From: Lunularia cruciata
Taxonomy: Eukaryota; Streptophyta; Marchantiopsida; Lunulariales; Lunulariaceae
NCBI GenBank assembly: GCA_948567375.1
Contig: OX419761.1
Span: forward strand, 32,304,501 to 32,368,500
Length of the DNA stretch: 64,000 bases
Direction: 5' to 3'
Positions 44,493-57,900 of this stretch are shown here, piece by piece (the first letter of the stretch is position 1; the number at the start of each line of letters is the position of its first letter). The notes under the pieces are model-generated. The model saw only the letters and a list, made by a program, of their open reading frames with translations. It did not search any database and was not told the DNA's origin. The translations under genes were made by a program, and so were the position numbers.

Positions 44493-47462
44493 ATGAAGTG
44501 GTGGAAAAAGTCGAAATCGACCAAAGGCGGCTCAAAATGCATGCCTGGAAGCACCAGCTTCACAACCCCCGGGTACATCAACAGCAAAGATGGCAGAAAC
44601 TCTGGAGTCCCGGACCCTGCAGGTTTGCAATTGGATAACCGTGTGCAAGCGTACCTGAATCAAATCAACTCGAGGCCGGGATCCGGATCATGTTCTGGGT
44701 TTCGTTTGGGTGATTCCAATCGGCCCACAAAAGTAGGGAGGCCCAAGTCTGTCAGTGTTGGGAACATTGTGGACTTAGCCATAGCGGTGGACGGGGAGGA
44801 GACCAGCCCTTCATTCCTTCCTTACTCAAGTTCTAGCTTCACTTGTGGCCAGATCATACCGGTTCCTTGCAGTGCATGTAGAAGCTTTCCCAAGAACTAT
44901 GGTCGGCCTCCTTACAAAATTTCTTATGAGGAGCTCGAGCAGGTGACCAAGAAATTCTCTCAGGATCACTTTTTGGCTGAAGGGGAGTCGGAGTTCGTTT
45001 ACAAGGGGACCTTAGCCGATGGACGGCGTGTGGCTGTAAAAACGAGCTCTCACGAGGATAAGTTCTGGGCGGAGATAGAAGCTTTGAGCAGTGCTCAGTA
45101 CCCGAATGTCATCACCTTAGTAGGCTTCTGTTTCGAAGAAAGCCGGCGGTTGTTAATATATGACTTCGTTTGCAATGGATCACTCGACTGGCATCTCTCT
45201 CGTACGTTTTCTTCTTTCTTTCTCCCTTCTTTGCTCTCTTTTCTTTTGGATCCGCAAGGTGCTCACCAGTATCAATCTCTCCACTGTCTGAACTCTATTC
45301 AAACCAGCACCATCTCATCGATTCAGCAACTTATCGTTGGAGATATGGTGGTGGTAGCTGGAATCTCTGTGGCTTGTGGGATAAATGGACCCCCCAGTTC
45401 AGGAGTGTAAGTGTTGGACACCACTAATAGAGAGGAATGAACAGTCTGGCAATAGACTAGTTAGTAATCAAAGTCCGGACACCCAGGAACACAAGTACGG
45501 GTGCCAGTTACGGGATAAATGGACCCCCCAGTTCAGGAGTGTAAGCGTTGGACACCACTAATAGAGAGGAATGAACATTCTGGCAAGAGACTAGTTAGTA
45601 ATCAAAGTCCGGACACCCAGGAACGCAAGTACGGGTGCCAGGACTCCTTTTTCTCCCTGCTGTTATGCGTTGGGACACTTGTTCTGACTCTAGTTGTTGA
45701 CGATGTAATGCAGCGCGCAATCCCAACAGGGTGGAGTGGTCAGTTCGCCAAAAGATTGCCGTAAGCATTGCTAAGGGTTTACGGTACTTGCACGAACAAT
45801 GCCGAGTGGGCTGTATCATTCATCGGGATATTCGCTCGAAAAATATATTTCTCACTCATGACTTCGAGCCAGTGGTGAGTTCCCATACGGATCAGCTGTC
45901 TCGAGAAGCAAAGTGAACTAAAAGTACGTTGGCAAACTGGACGGGACTAAACCCGTTTGAGGAACCGATTTCCCAGATTCCAGTATTGCTCGCAATTCCA
46001 TTTAGCGTACATTAATATGAGATTGAGTCCTTGCTGATACAATGGTTCTACAGATTGGTGGGTTCGGCTATGCAAAATGGCAAGCGGATGGAGCAGTGGC
46101 AGTTAAAAGCAGCGCTGTGGGAACTCCAGGGTGTGTATTCTTGTGATTCTCACGACTCCCCAGAAGTTTGTTTCTCATCACACCCGCCAGCATCGTAGAT
46201 GCGTAGTTTGCGCAAGGATTGCTCTGTTGATGTAGTTATGATTACATGAACATGGACCACTCGCGACAGCTGCTGGATTTGCGGACGTCTATATGCTTTT
46301 GCGCTCTAGCTGATCCCATGGTAAATGTATTTCCAGTTACTTAGCACCAGAGTACGTTGAAAGTGGGCACCTATCGGACAAAGTGGATGTCTATTCATTT
46401 GGAGTCGTGCTGTTGGAACTTATCAGCGGGCGAAAAGCAATTGACTTCGGGCGCCCTAGTGTGGAGCAACAATTTCTTGCTGATTGGGTATGTTAAACAG
46501 ACGTCCACACTGCTTTGAGCAATGTAGGTATTTGGCTCCTCTGAGGTTGAGGGGAATGACGAGGAGATATGGAATTGAAAACCGTATCAGGAAGTAGACG
46601 CATTTTTAGCCTCGACAGAACCCATAAGCTTTTGCCAGGTCAATCAAGTGAGCTCACTATCTCCTGTGTCTGAACGACAGGCACGACCACTGCTGGAAGA
46701 TTTTGGCCGTGTAGTCAAAGAAGTCCTGGACCTGCGCATTGGAAATGACTATCATCACCATGAGCTATACTGTATGGTGAATGCTGTGAGCTTGTGCATC
46801 CGGAAAGACCCAGCTACGCGTCCAAACATCAGCCAGGTTGGTTACCATGTCCCGATAGTTGTGTGTCGCCCACCATCAACTCCAGGTTATTAAGGGCGAA
46901 GTTTTGAAGGAAAGCAAGAGTTAGACTCAGTCTCATGGCTTTGAGGTTTAGTAACTTGAGCCATGTGTGTACGTGTATCATTGATCTTTACAAGTCACTA
47001 TGTGCTTCAGTCCTGAAGTCTGAAGATGTTTGAGATCAGGTTCAACTACTTTGAGTCCAGAATGTGGGAATTTCGTTAGAATTAAGATGTAAGTCAAAAA
47101 TCACGATTCACAGCCTACGGTTATACAGCATCTGAATTTCAGGGGACATGATCTTGGCAGCTCATTAATTTGAGGTGCACGTCATAATGAAACAGGTACT
47201 CTGCATTTTAGAAGGAGACAATGAGCAAGAGAATCAGATCACTGTTCCTGCCAATTGGTGTAACAGCAAAGAGAACTCGGCTTCTTTTCGGGAGAGACAG
47301 GGGCCTCTGACTCCTGACGATCAATACGAGACAGAGCTCAGATATCCTTCAGGAAAGCTCTCATCGAGTTCAGGTAGCAGTTCTGGATCTGCCTCGCGAC
47401 CACCCAGAAATAACTGCCTTCCAACCAAACGCCTTCCCAGCAGCACAGGCCTCCTCAACTAA
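44493..47462 (+). CDS. Receptor-like cytoplasmic kinase, probable pseudokinase
   Basis: Six exons: 44493-45201, 45714-45874, 46054-46130, 46337-46487, 46681-46836, 47196-47462. All introns are GT-AG and phases close exactly to 506 codons. The Ser/Pro-rich N-terminus (about 140 aa) has no signal peptide or membrane segment. The kinase domain starts at [16 protein letters not shown]. The glycine loop is degenerate ([12 protein letters not shown]). VAVK Lys is about residue 182; [17 protein letters not shown] keeps HRD (Asp 275). The DFG motif reads GGFG, so the Mg-binding Asp (293) is lost; GYLAPEY follows. It ends VLCILEGD and a Ser-rich tail. Closest family I recognise: PERK-like RLCKs such as At3g13690/At5g56790. 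Signalling scaffold or regulator is inferred. Confidence 0.9.
45378..45640 (+). repeat. 134-bp tandem duplication in kinase intron 1
   Basis: GGGATAAATGGACCCCCC begins copies at 45378 and 45512. They are nearly identical through GTCCGGACACCCAGGAAC. Lies wholly in intron 1 (45202-45713) and leaves the splice sites untouched. Confidence 0.9.
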
Positions 47463-50400
47463 CTGAATTTCCCATTGCGAGTGCCCATTAACCTCATCAA
47501 TTAAGGTATAATATCTTCAGAGCCTACAAGATTCCCATCAAACTAAACCAATCACTAATTAGTGTACAGCACAGTAGGCTCAACGCATGTAACGGAATTT
47601 CACCCCAAGAGTGTACATATACGACTGTTTGTGGATCTTGAATGCAACGGATTACTCATCGGAACTCCTCAATGATTTGTTCGTTCTTTTAGTGCGAGTC
47701 TTTTGTTCCTGTTAGAGATGGATCTCGATCAGCACTAATTATCACTGAGCAGAATGCACACCTTGAATATGGTGCTTCCGCTTCATCCTTTCTAGAATGA
47801 AATATTGTTGTGAACGAGCCAGATTCCTAATGCTTTGGGTCAACTGCTTTAGTCACTCAAAGTAACCTGAATCAGACACTGCTGTTTTGCTCATAATCTA
47901 AATTGAGCGTCTTCAGTTGAAGAAGCTGTCTCTAGCTCTGTTAGTGAGCGACCCAATTATGGAAGCTAATGGGGAACTGTTTAGGATCAATAAGAGTTAT
48001 CTATCCTTCAGCTATCTTTCAACACACTTCTTTCAGTTCCTCTGAGATACTGACTGTTGGCAGCCCACGTCTGACTATGAGTAGTCTTCTTAGACGGATA
48101 CACTAACCTGGGGACCGAGGTAGAGTCTTCTCACTATTTCGGAGGTTTGCCTTTTCAGTTAACATAGGGTTTGTAGAAGTAAGCCGACACCCCTACTAGT
48201 TGAGTCCCACCATGACCTCTAAAAGTGAATGAAACTTAACTGCCCAGCATAGGTAGTTTGTATGGAAGAAGGCAATGACCATTGATTGTAGAGAAGTTCA
48301 GCTTCAGACCTGACGTCTGATTGCAAGGAAGTGCTAGCAATCATTTGGGTATATTCCATTAATAAAGTGGTTGGTTACAAGAATTCCACATCGATCCTGT
48401 AGTCTGGTGTGCACACCTTATCTTAGGATAAGAGTATATTCAAGTTTGCACGACACGCTGTCCACAATTCTTGTAGAGATGGAGTTCATGGCATGAAATA
48501 GAAAAAAGCACTCTCCCGCTAGGGTTGTGGAGTTGAGGCGAACACCGAGCGTCCACACATGCATTTTGTGGTTGTCTAGGATTGACCGATGTACATCTTC
48601 AAGAAGTCATGGACCTGTGACTATAGTTGAGATTACCACGACTAGATTGAGTTGATGCTCTCGAAGTTGTTTTACTTTTGAAAATCTATGATACATATTG
48701 TTTGCTTGAGTTTGAGCTGTACCTAAGGCACCTCTAAAGCTCGTGGATCTTGCTTACGCCCTCGTACGCGATGGAATTTGGTCATGTAGACACCAGTTCG
48801 AAGACGTTTCTCCCTGTGCATCTTCAACATTTCTACACATCTTCGAGTTTCTTGACGATGTTTCTGGAATGCACTTCTTCCCTACCAGTTTCTTTCCCTG
48901 AAGTACACCGAGAATTGTGCATTCCTTCTGCTGCACTTAATGGAGTGTAAGTTTTATGAAACGTAGTTGGTCAGCAAGCGGAATAAAGGTTTCGAGCGGT
49001 AAGAGCTGTCGTCAAGAAAGGCTTTCTAACCAGTCTTCCATCATAGTTGATTCCACAGGAAATCACTCAGTACTTTTTTCGTGTCCAGAAATATCCCTGA
49101 GAGATTCATCACATAATAGGTTTCATGATTACCCAAATTTGGTTTACCACCAACTGTGACAATGTCTGCCTGCCCATCCCCGACTACCTACTTGTCCACG
49201 AACAATCTCCAAAAGAAATTAAAGTTACTTCACAGCCGTTCTTCATCTAACAGGTTCAATTAGCAAACATCATTGCACTTTGCTGAAGCTCAATGTAAGC
49301 GTTGCAAGCTGAACGACGCCGCCCCCTGCCCCACTCAACCCCTGTCGGCAAGCAAGCGCGCTCCATGAAAGGTAGATAAAACCATGGAACCTGCCAAGAC
49401 TTATTTGGTCATAGAGTAAAACTTCAATGCGTAACTGCAAGCTCGTAAAGTTGTGTTTGTCATCTGCGTTTTCGCTTGTCCACTACACACACGATCGGAA
49501 TCCTGTGTTGTGGCATTGTAGCCCTTCCACCATTTCTTCTTTCTCCTCTGGGTTGATCCCCTTTTCCGTCTGTGTGATTGGCTCTCCTAGCACGCGCATG
49601 TTTTCATGAGCTTTTCCTCTAATCCTCTTATCTTACTGCAGTATCTTCATTTCGCTTCTCTTTAGCTTGAGGGTTTCTTACTTCCAGTAAGAAACTGCAT
49701 CTAAAGGTAAATCTAGGTTCCGCTTTGACAGGATCACGACGATGTTTACAGTCAGCTGCATCACTGATCAAAGAAAAGATAGAACACGGCTCCACAAGAT
49801 GACTGATGGTCACTAGTAAAGTAACAAGGCAATCTCCACTGTTCCATCCAGAGGTCTGGAAAAGATGATGTCTCAAGAGAAATTTTATGTGGCATGGCAG
49901 AACGTGGATGGGCCCAAAGGACTGTCATTCCATCACATTTTGGTCAACACTTTTATTTTTTGATGGCTGAGTGTTCCTCTAAGGTCGTCGTATTACGCGG
50001 CTTCATTTCTCCACCGACCCTCGTGTATTTGACCTGACGCACCCATACTAAACAAAACAGGACCTCACTCGATTCCCACGTCCTCGATTGCATGTCTCTA
50101 GCGAATGGCCTTTCTCCTTGAGAACAACATTTCTCATACCAATACTAGTGGGGCTTAGCCCGATTTTACGTCTTATGTCTTGTCCTTGTACGGCTTGATG
50201 GGTCTTCCCCTCCTCCTTGTTATCCTACGCGGTCGCCTTTTCTCTTGATAACAACCATAAGTCAGACTTTGCATGGCCAGACTAAAATTTGCCTGTCTCT
50301 GGGCCTGAACAGGCAAGTATTTCAGCAATTTTCACTACCGATTCATATCACGACACATTCGATCAATTTCAATCGTATCATCGAGAAAACAAACCCATGG

Positions 50401-51154
50401 GCGGAGCAACCGGTGACCTGACTGATGCAAAAGTGAGTTCATCGGTGATTTCAGTCAAATTTTGAACATATGGAGGCCTTCAAGAGACTTCCTTCAGTTT
50501 GATAAAAGAACGAGTGCTCCTCTGAATCTCTCCGAGAAACGTCGTTCTCGTGGTATTGAGAAACCTGGCCTTGAGATCTATGTGGAAAACCTCTGTTCGG
50601 TTCTTAAGAAGATCAATCCACTGCATCTTCTTTATCATATGTATATCGTGGACCTTTTCTGTCATATTTCTAGATCTACCATTAACTTCCGTCAGATGCA
50701 AATTTGCCTTCGTAATTTCTCACGCCTCTGCCGCATCAGAAGATGGTGCTCGAGTTTGGTATACACATGTTTGGCAATCCTACTTCACTACTTCTGGGTG
50801 TTTTACATAGTGCTAAATGTGCTGCAGGCAGAGTCGGAAGGACTAGTTGAGGACTTCAGAACAAACACGCTGCTCACTGCAAACCTGCATCCAGTTGACC
50901 TTACTGGAGACTGCAGCGTCTTGGCCCATGTGAAGTTCGAACAGGAAGTAAATCTACTACAAATTGAGAAAGCGGATTTCTTGACAGCAAATAAGATGGT
51001 GAGGTAGACTTTCCGCCAAGTCGGTGATGATGATTTGGCGCTAGAGAACAGAAGAACGAACGTGTCTGCGATTCAAACGAGCATTTTGGGTTGTGCCGGA
51101 AACCAGTCTCTAAATTACGTTCACTAGGGACACGAGATAGTTATAGTCACAGGT
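47463..51154. other. Intergenic; foldback arm and an unassigned ORF
   Basis: 3' region of the kinase, then no recognisable gene. A single arm of the foldback family lies at 50153-50240 (GGGGCTTAGCCC...CTACGCGGTCGCCTT). A 181-codon frame at 50462-51007 is listed separately. Remaining short frames are scattered and look random. Confidence 0.5.
50462..51007 (+). CDS. Unrecognised 181-codon ORF
   Basis: MNIWRPSRDFLQFDKRTSAP to LTANKMVR. The central part has hydrophobic runs (LLYHMYIVDLFCHI, SLVYTCLAILLHYFWVFYIV) that could be one or two membrane segments. The last 60 residues look more like ordinary coding sequence (VEDFRTNTLLTANLHPVDLT) and follow a CTGCAG that could be an acceptor. Perhaps an exon plus read-through, perhaps chance. 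No family recognised. Confidence 0.25.
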   Translation: MNIWRPSRDFLQFDKRTSAPLNLSEKRRSRGIEKPGLEIYVENLCSVLKKINPLHLLYHMYIVDLFCHISRSTINFRQMQICLRNFSRLCRIRRWCSSLVYTCLAILLHYFWVFYIVLNVLQAESEGLVEDFRTNTLLTANLHPVDLTGDCSVLAHVKFEQEVNLLQIEKADFLTANKMVR

Positions 51155-51234
51155 CTTAGTGTAGGAAGGCAGTTTGGCTACACTAGGCATTTTTGTGAAT
51201 GCCTAGTGTAGCCACTCTGCCTTCCTACACTAAG
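51155..51234. repeat. 80-bp near-perfect hairpin
   Basis: Arms 51155-51191 and 51198-51234 (37 bp each) pair with two adjacent mismatches around a 6-base loop. Arm ends read CTTAGTGTAGGAAGGC and GCCTTCCTACACTAAG. It could be a tiny inverted-repeat transposon or a small-RNA precursor; near-perfect pairing favours the former. Confidence 0.93.
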
Positions 51235-51954
51235 GTATTGTTTTGGATGCGTGTATCTGATTCTAGTGTTCTTATGGAATGGAGAATGTCATGTCGAACA
51301 GAAGCCTCGCCCTCCTATTAGGGGAGGCTCTCTGCAATTTGTGACTAGTGGTACGCAGCACATCTGTCCATGTTAACTAAATAACAAAACATAGAACAGT
51401 AGCTCATGCAAATTACTTAGCGTGGTAGACGTCTTGTCCAGGTGTACGTTGTTAGATGGTAACATGGAAAGTCCAAGCTGCAAAGATCCGGCAGCTTCTA
51501 TCCAGGATTGTATGATACTCTTCGTTACTGAAATGTTTAGAGCTCGCATTACAGCGTCTCACGGACCCTATCTCGATCAACTTGAAGACTCTAGGATGCA
51601 ATGAGGTTTCCTAAAAGTCTGCTGCTTTCATCCCATTCTGCCGCACATCCCGGGTGCTTCCCTGTTTACATACACAAATCAGATATTTTGTCCAAACCGT
51701 CAGATGAGAAGAAGCTCAACAGTTTCCAAACTTGGTACTTATACCGAGTTGCAAGATTGAGGGTATACATTATTATGTGAAAGCTACTTGCTTATCTCTC
51801 CGGTGGCATGTTTCCTTCTTAGTTCTGTCAGGTCCAAGTACGGACAATTCCGAGTGATTTCGGTGGCACTCTTTTGACACCTAATCAAAAAAATGTAAGG
51901 TAAAATTAACAACACCACTTATGGCATTCGTCTCGAGATAGTTGAACTTTTGAC

Positions 51955-54900
51955 CTACTTTCCTTGACCGTAAGCATCGTCGATTATAGCCTCTCTCTGA
52001 GCTAGGGAAAGGAGACGCTGACCCCCGCCGTTATTCCAAACCCCCCGACCAGATCTGTTTCCACTATCCCTACTTTCGCGTTCAGGTTGTGAAGCCTGAC
52101 CCCAGGGGTTCAGAGTTGTGGATTCCAACAAAGCTGCAGCCGACCCATCACCTAGACGAACTCTCTGGAACTTGGAAGTCTTCTTCTTACGCTTGTCGCT
52201 AGCACTGGCTGCATCAGCTGCATCTTTCCCTATTTGAACAAGCCGTGATGTACCACAAGCAGGACAGCGAAGGACATTGGAATTGCTGATAAGGGTACAA
52301 ACTCCGCAAGCCCATGATCCGTCATCTGATCTTTCCGCTAGGGAATTATCAGAAGCAGCGGAACTGATTTGAGGAGACTCTTGAATAAGAGGCGGAAAAG
52401 CTTTGACCAAAACTTGTGGCTTCCTGTCACGGGCAGCGGCAAGCTCATTCAGTAGAGTCCCTTCTGTACCAGGTGCTGGAGATGGAGGCGCTGTCGATGG
52501 ACCTACGTCCAGTTTTCCTTTCCCTTTTGCTCTTCTATAACCGTCACTTGACAACTGCTCCACGACAACCTCTTCATGTGAGGCTCCGTTAGAATTACTG
52601 CTACTTCCTGACAAATCTGACATCACAGATTTCATTGCTGCAGGCTTTGCAGGGACCCTCTCTATAGCACTCGGCAAACTAGGAAATGCTCCGACCAGAC
52701 CAGGGGGAAGGGTCCTGGGATCCACAACATTGTTCGTCATCCCTGCGGTGTGGGCATCCAACAACTCTTTCCCCTTCTGTGGGTCGGGACAGAGTCTCGC
52801 GAGCTCTGGAACTATAAATGAAATTCCAAGCCTTGCGATATGGACATAATAATCCTTGGATCCCATTTCTCCTTTCCTGAACTTGGCGGATACATCCCTG
52901 AAGTCAGCATATTGTTGTTCGTTTCCCCTCAACGCTGTTCGGATTCGTTCTACCAAAGCCCTGTTTGCTTTGCGAAGATCCAGGCTCAGCTCACTCACCT
53001 GTGGGATTAAGGGCTGGACCATATTAAATCTCTCTAACGGTACAAAATCTCTAGATGGACTGACAGTGCCAATACTTGAGCTTAGCCCTCGAGCAACCCA
53101 CGATTCTCCTCTAGAAGGATCTCCATTGCCAATGCTTGAACTTTCCCCGCCAGTTGCACTTCGGCCTGCAACTGGCGGGGGACCTGGCCCACCTGCTGCA
53201 CTCACTGATGGAGCTTGACTAGATTCGGTTTTAGTGCCAGCAAGCGTGCCAACACCTTCACGGCGGATAATACTGCTCTCCCCTGGATAGCTCCGGTCTA
53301 CTTCAACTACAGATTGCACCTGACTAGTACTAGCTGTGGGCCTGTAATCTGCATTATTCAAAACACGTATTCCACCTCTTCCCGTTCCTACTCCATTTCC
53401 ACCTAATAAAGCTGCCATTGAAGCTGGACCCTGGTTTTTCGACTTCGCTCGACTGCGAGCATTTTTAGAGGTCCCTGGCAATGGTGGAAATGCTGAATCA
53501 CCAAGGGCTGAGGGTCCTCCACCCCATACAGCGGCTAAATAGCGTGACGGCTCGTTTTCACCTTCTCCCAGTCCTGGGAAACCTGTACCGATATCGCCAG
53601 GCGTACCTCTTTCTGCACCACCTTGATAATTGTGCCCTCCAGTTCTATCTCCACCTGAGTCCATGGCTGATGATTCTCGCACAACCTCCTCGAGATGGGC
53701 TGACTCAACACTGGCACGTACTACTGCATCTATATGGTCATTTCTACCGCTCGCAGAAGAGGAAGTACCACCTCGACTTCTCCCAGTGCGCCGATTGAAA
53801 TAGCCTCTACTACTTGCATCATCTGCTGAGTCTTGTCCAATTCGCCGTATATTGAAACTGACAGGTATCTGCAAACGGCAGGACAAGACAACCATCACTT
53901 TACTGGTAGCCCGAAATCCTTCCACTATCAGAATTCCCAAATCGTTACGTCAAAGCAAGGAAGCAGACAACTATTTGTCATGTAAAGACACTATCAACTC
54001 AGGTAGACCTCCACTCATAAATCCAATCAGGATGAAGATCATTATCCCTAATACGGTAATACATTCAACATTTCTTTGAGTATTAAACTACAACTGCTTT
54101 TCTTCTACTTAAGCTGTTATCAGATAACTTGAAAGTAAGAACCAGCTCGGACTTTCCAAATCCTTACCTGCAACGCAGCATTTCGTTGTGAACGTGACAT
54201 ATGACCACCGTGTGCGGTTGCATTGTGCCTCTGCAAAGAGAATAGGAAGATTAGAACGTCCGACTTTCCTCCTGGATGTCATTGTACATACTATAAAGGA
54301 AACTAAACCACCGCTTTATTCTAGCGTTTTATTGCTTGAACAGACCAGTCCGCAGTGGTATGAGGTCAAACAAGGATGTGAAAGAATAGACGAATTCTTT
54401 CTGATATGCGTGATATGAGGAAATGAGAGCAGAAGCCGTTCGAGGAACGGGAGATCCGGTCTTTCTGATATGCGTGATACGTATGATCCTTTTCACTAGA
54501 AAATGATCCGGAGAGGACACCAAATCTTCTTTCAGTTGAAAGAACATCAATTTTAGGGAGGACGATAGAAGCTAAAAGTCTACCAATTATTGCAGACTAC
54601 AACTTAAAACTTACAGTCAAAGCCCGTTCTCCATGTTAGCACTGGGTGAAAATCTAATCTGAATGTCCTTACCAAACCCCCTCGTTCGGAACTAAATATA
54701 GACTTACCTTTAGCTCTGCTTCACTTGGAAAGACAACAAACTTTTTAGCGAGGCAATCACTATGCTCACAGAGCACGTGCTCTTGTCGAAAATGAGCCTG
54801 AAAACCACAAGGGGAGCAACAAGGCCGTCAAAATGAGCGCAGAAGCGTGGGCAACGCGACAGCTACCGCTGCCACATTTATCAGAGAGCTACCAGTGGAC

Positions 54901-57900
54901 TCATCTCTTACATTTCAATTCTATCTCCAACGATTACGATTATCATCAGTCTAAAGTTTACATTGATGAAACTTGAGAAGGGTACTCAGTATACTTGCAA
55001 ATCGTGCTTGTTGTAGGAGAGACAAGTCGAAAACAGACAAAATGAGACGGTGACTTTGAAAAATGAATGGCGCGATGTTAATGAAAGCATAATTTTCGAA
55101 CATCATCACCTCTAAATCATCATAGTTCCGATAATACTCATAGTGACCCGGCCTGGCTCTGCAAACCACACGCAAGTACGAGGTGAGGGTCACGACAACC
55201 AGGTTCATTGTTCCTAGCAGACACTAAGCCCACTCAGATCTCGTTTCTATATATATCCACTTCTAGTCTGTAGTCCAACGGGCTCTGCTGCTCAATAAGA
55301 GAAGATGAATAAACACAGATCATCTCGTGAAGTAGATCAGTCTGCTCTTTTGAAAGACTATGGTGTATATGATGATGATACAGTTTTCAGTAGGAAGAGC
55401 TTTATGCCTTACACCGAGAAATCCTTGGACTAATCTCTGACGGTGGAAACCATCCACGATGTGAGTTTAGGGTTAATAACGATAAGCCTAAACCTTGATG
55501 ACCGAAGAAAACCCGAAGAAAACCCGAGGATTTCTTTACAACCATCCATTATTGCCAAGGTGACAGGCAATTGTCAATCAGTCACTCAAATTACGGATCT
55601 GAGTGGCTGATCTGTTCTGCTCCTGAAATCGAATCAAATTACATACATCAAGCGTTACATCAAAGAAGCTCCGTAGAAGGTACCTTGGGGCAATTCTTAA
55701 TTTTACATCAATGAGTGTTTTATCACCTGAAGTAATGCCGGAACTTTCATTGTTCTTGGATATCTTCATGCTACATCCAAGTTCTGAAAACCTTCAGAAC
55801 ACTGTCCAAGTATATCTTATGATTCTTTGGCCTGTTTGGTAGATAGATATACGGAAACAAAAACTATCAAGGGAAATTCTGGATCTCTAGGTATAGCCTG
55901 TTCGATGGACTTCTCTCCTGTTCCTCCTCTTCACAAACATCTCATCCTTCCATGTATAAACTTCCGCTATGAGCCAGTCGATTCACTATTGAGCTTATTA
56001 GGCGTCTGCCAATCAAAGCTTCATACCCAGGCCTTTTTGTAAGTGTGGAATAGATACTTCTAGGTCAACGACTGGCTCCCTCTTTCCACACTACTTTGTG
56101 GAAACACCAGATTGGCACTTAAACGTATTAGATTCTAGTAGAGAATTGGTAAATATTTCGTCTGACGTGTTAGTGAGTTCCAATGGGGTACCCGGCAAAA
56201 ATGTCACCAGTGATACTTTTTGATTTCTTGGCTAACATATTTGCAGTGAAAGAGAGGAATGTTAAGTTGCAACCGAGGTAACTTAACCAGCTCGTAGTCT
56301 AGGTCCGGTGCAGCTTGGCGTCTGCTGTCAATATCAGGATGGGCAGGTGTAGCGGATTTACGGCTCAGAATGTTACCCCACCCATGACTTCAGGTAATTA
56401 GGCAGACATTGGTGTTTACCATCCATCAGAAATGGTCTCTGCATAGCCTGGAAAGTAAGTAGAGACTTTTCTGAACTGTTGAAACTTGATTCTCTGACAG
56501 GCAACCACTCCAGCGTCGACGGTTTTGCTATGCTAAACCAAACTCCTTCTAACCAAACTTCAAGTGTGAATTTAAAGTAGGACGCTACGAAATGGCGACA
56601 AGGTGTTTGCCTACTTCAGTGTAAAGGGGTATTTGAGCAATGGGAGCAAGAGTCGTTCGAAGAACGGGGGATCCAGAACCCACTTAGAAAGGAATCGATA
56701 CAAACGGAGAACATGCATATGGAAGTAATGAATGCAAGTATGAACATATGCAAATTGAACGGAAGCTGAGCGGAATTGATAGAAAGCAGGAACGGAAATT
56801 GTTACATTACATAAGTAGCACCTGCAGTGAACTAGTATGCATCAAGTAAGAGACGACTTCCCTCTAGAAGAAAAAAAGATGAAGCATCTGAAATTGAAAG
56901 CAGAAGAGAATGATCGAGCGAGCAGCAAGAGCCATTCCGAAGCGAAGGGAAAAAATAGACCAAGTAGGCAAATTTATTGAGTAATGAAATACAGAACCTG
57001 TTGTAAACAACCGCGTTCCATACACACGTTTGACACGACCGACTCTGACTCTGACTCTGACACTGACATGGTAACTTGGTAAAGTAGGAAAACTAGTTTC
57101 AGTGGAGGATGACTGGGATGGCGCGAAGTGTGAGAGGAGTAGATGGTATCTTGGCTGGGTTGGAACGAAGCGTGACACGACTGTAAAGAGGTATTTGAGG
57201 AACATGGAGGAAAATGGGACCAGAAGCCGTTCAAAGAACGGGGGATCCAGAACCCACTAAGTAGAGAACCGAGAACATGCATATGAAGAGCATATGAAAT
57301 GCAAGTATGACCGTATGCAAATAGAATAGAAGTGAATGTAAGCAGGGAAATACAAAACTAAAAATAAGCGGTAGTGATAGAAAGCAAGAACGGAAATTGA
57401 TACATTTCATAAGTGATTCTTGCAGTGAACTATTATTGCATCATGGAAGAAGAACAAAGAGAACAACAGCAACATATTAAGCATCTGCAATTGAAAGCAG
57501 AGGAGGACTGTAGAGGGGTATTTGAGATAGGAGCAAAAGCGGTTCGAAGAACGCGTAATCCAAAACCCACTAAGTAAGGAACCGAGAGCGCAGATATGAA
57601 GTGCCTATGAAATACAAGCATATCGTATGTAAGTAGCCTTGAAATGAATCTAAGCAAGGAAATACATAACTAAAATAAGCGTAAGTAATAGAAAGCACGA
57701 ATGAAAATTGATATACTTCATAAGTAGAACCTGCAGTGAACTAGTATACATCATGTAAGACAAGAGACAACAACAGCAACAGATTAAGCATCTGGATTAA
57801 AACAGGCAAGGATTATCGAGTGAGTAGGGAAGTCCAACCGAAAGAAAAAGAGAAACATAGAGCGAGTAGCTTTCGTGGAGGATGGGAGAAGTGAAGCGAC

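Noticed and set aside
52856-53218. Plus-strand ORFs within the HEL2-like last exon
   Set aside because: Antisense shadows of a 637-codon exon whose domains are recognisable.
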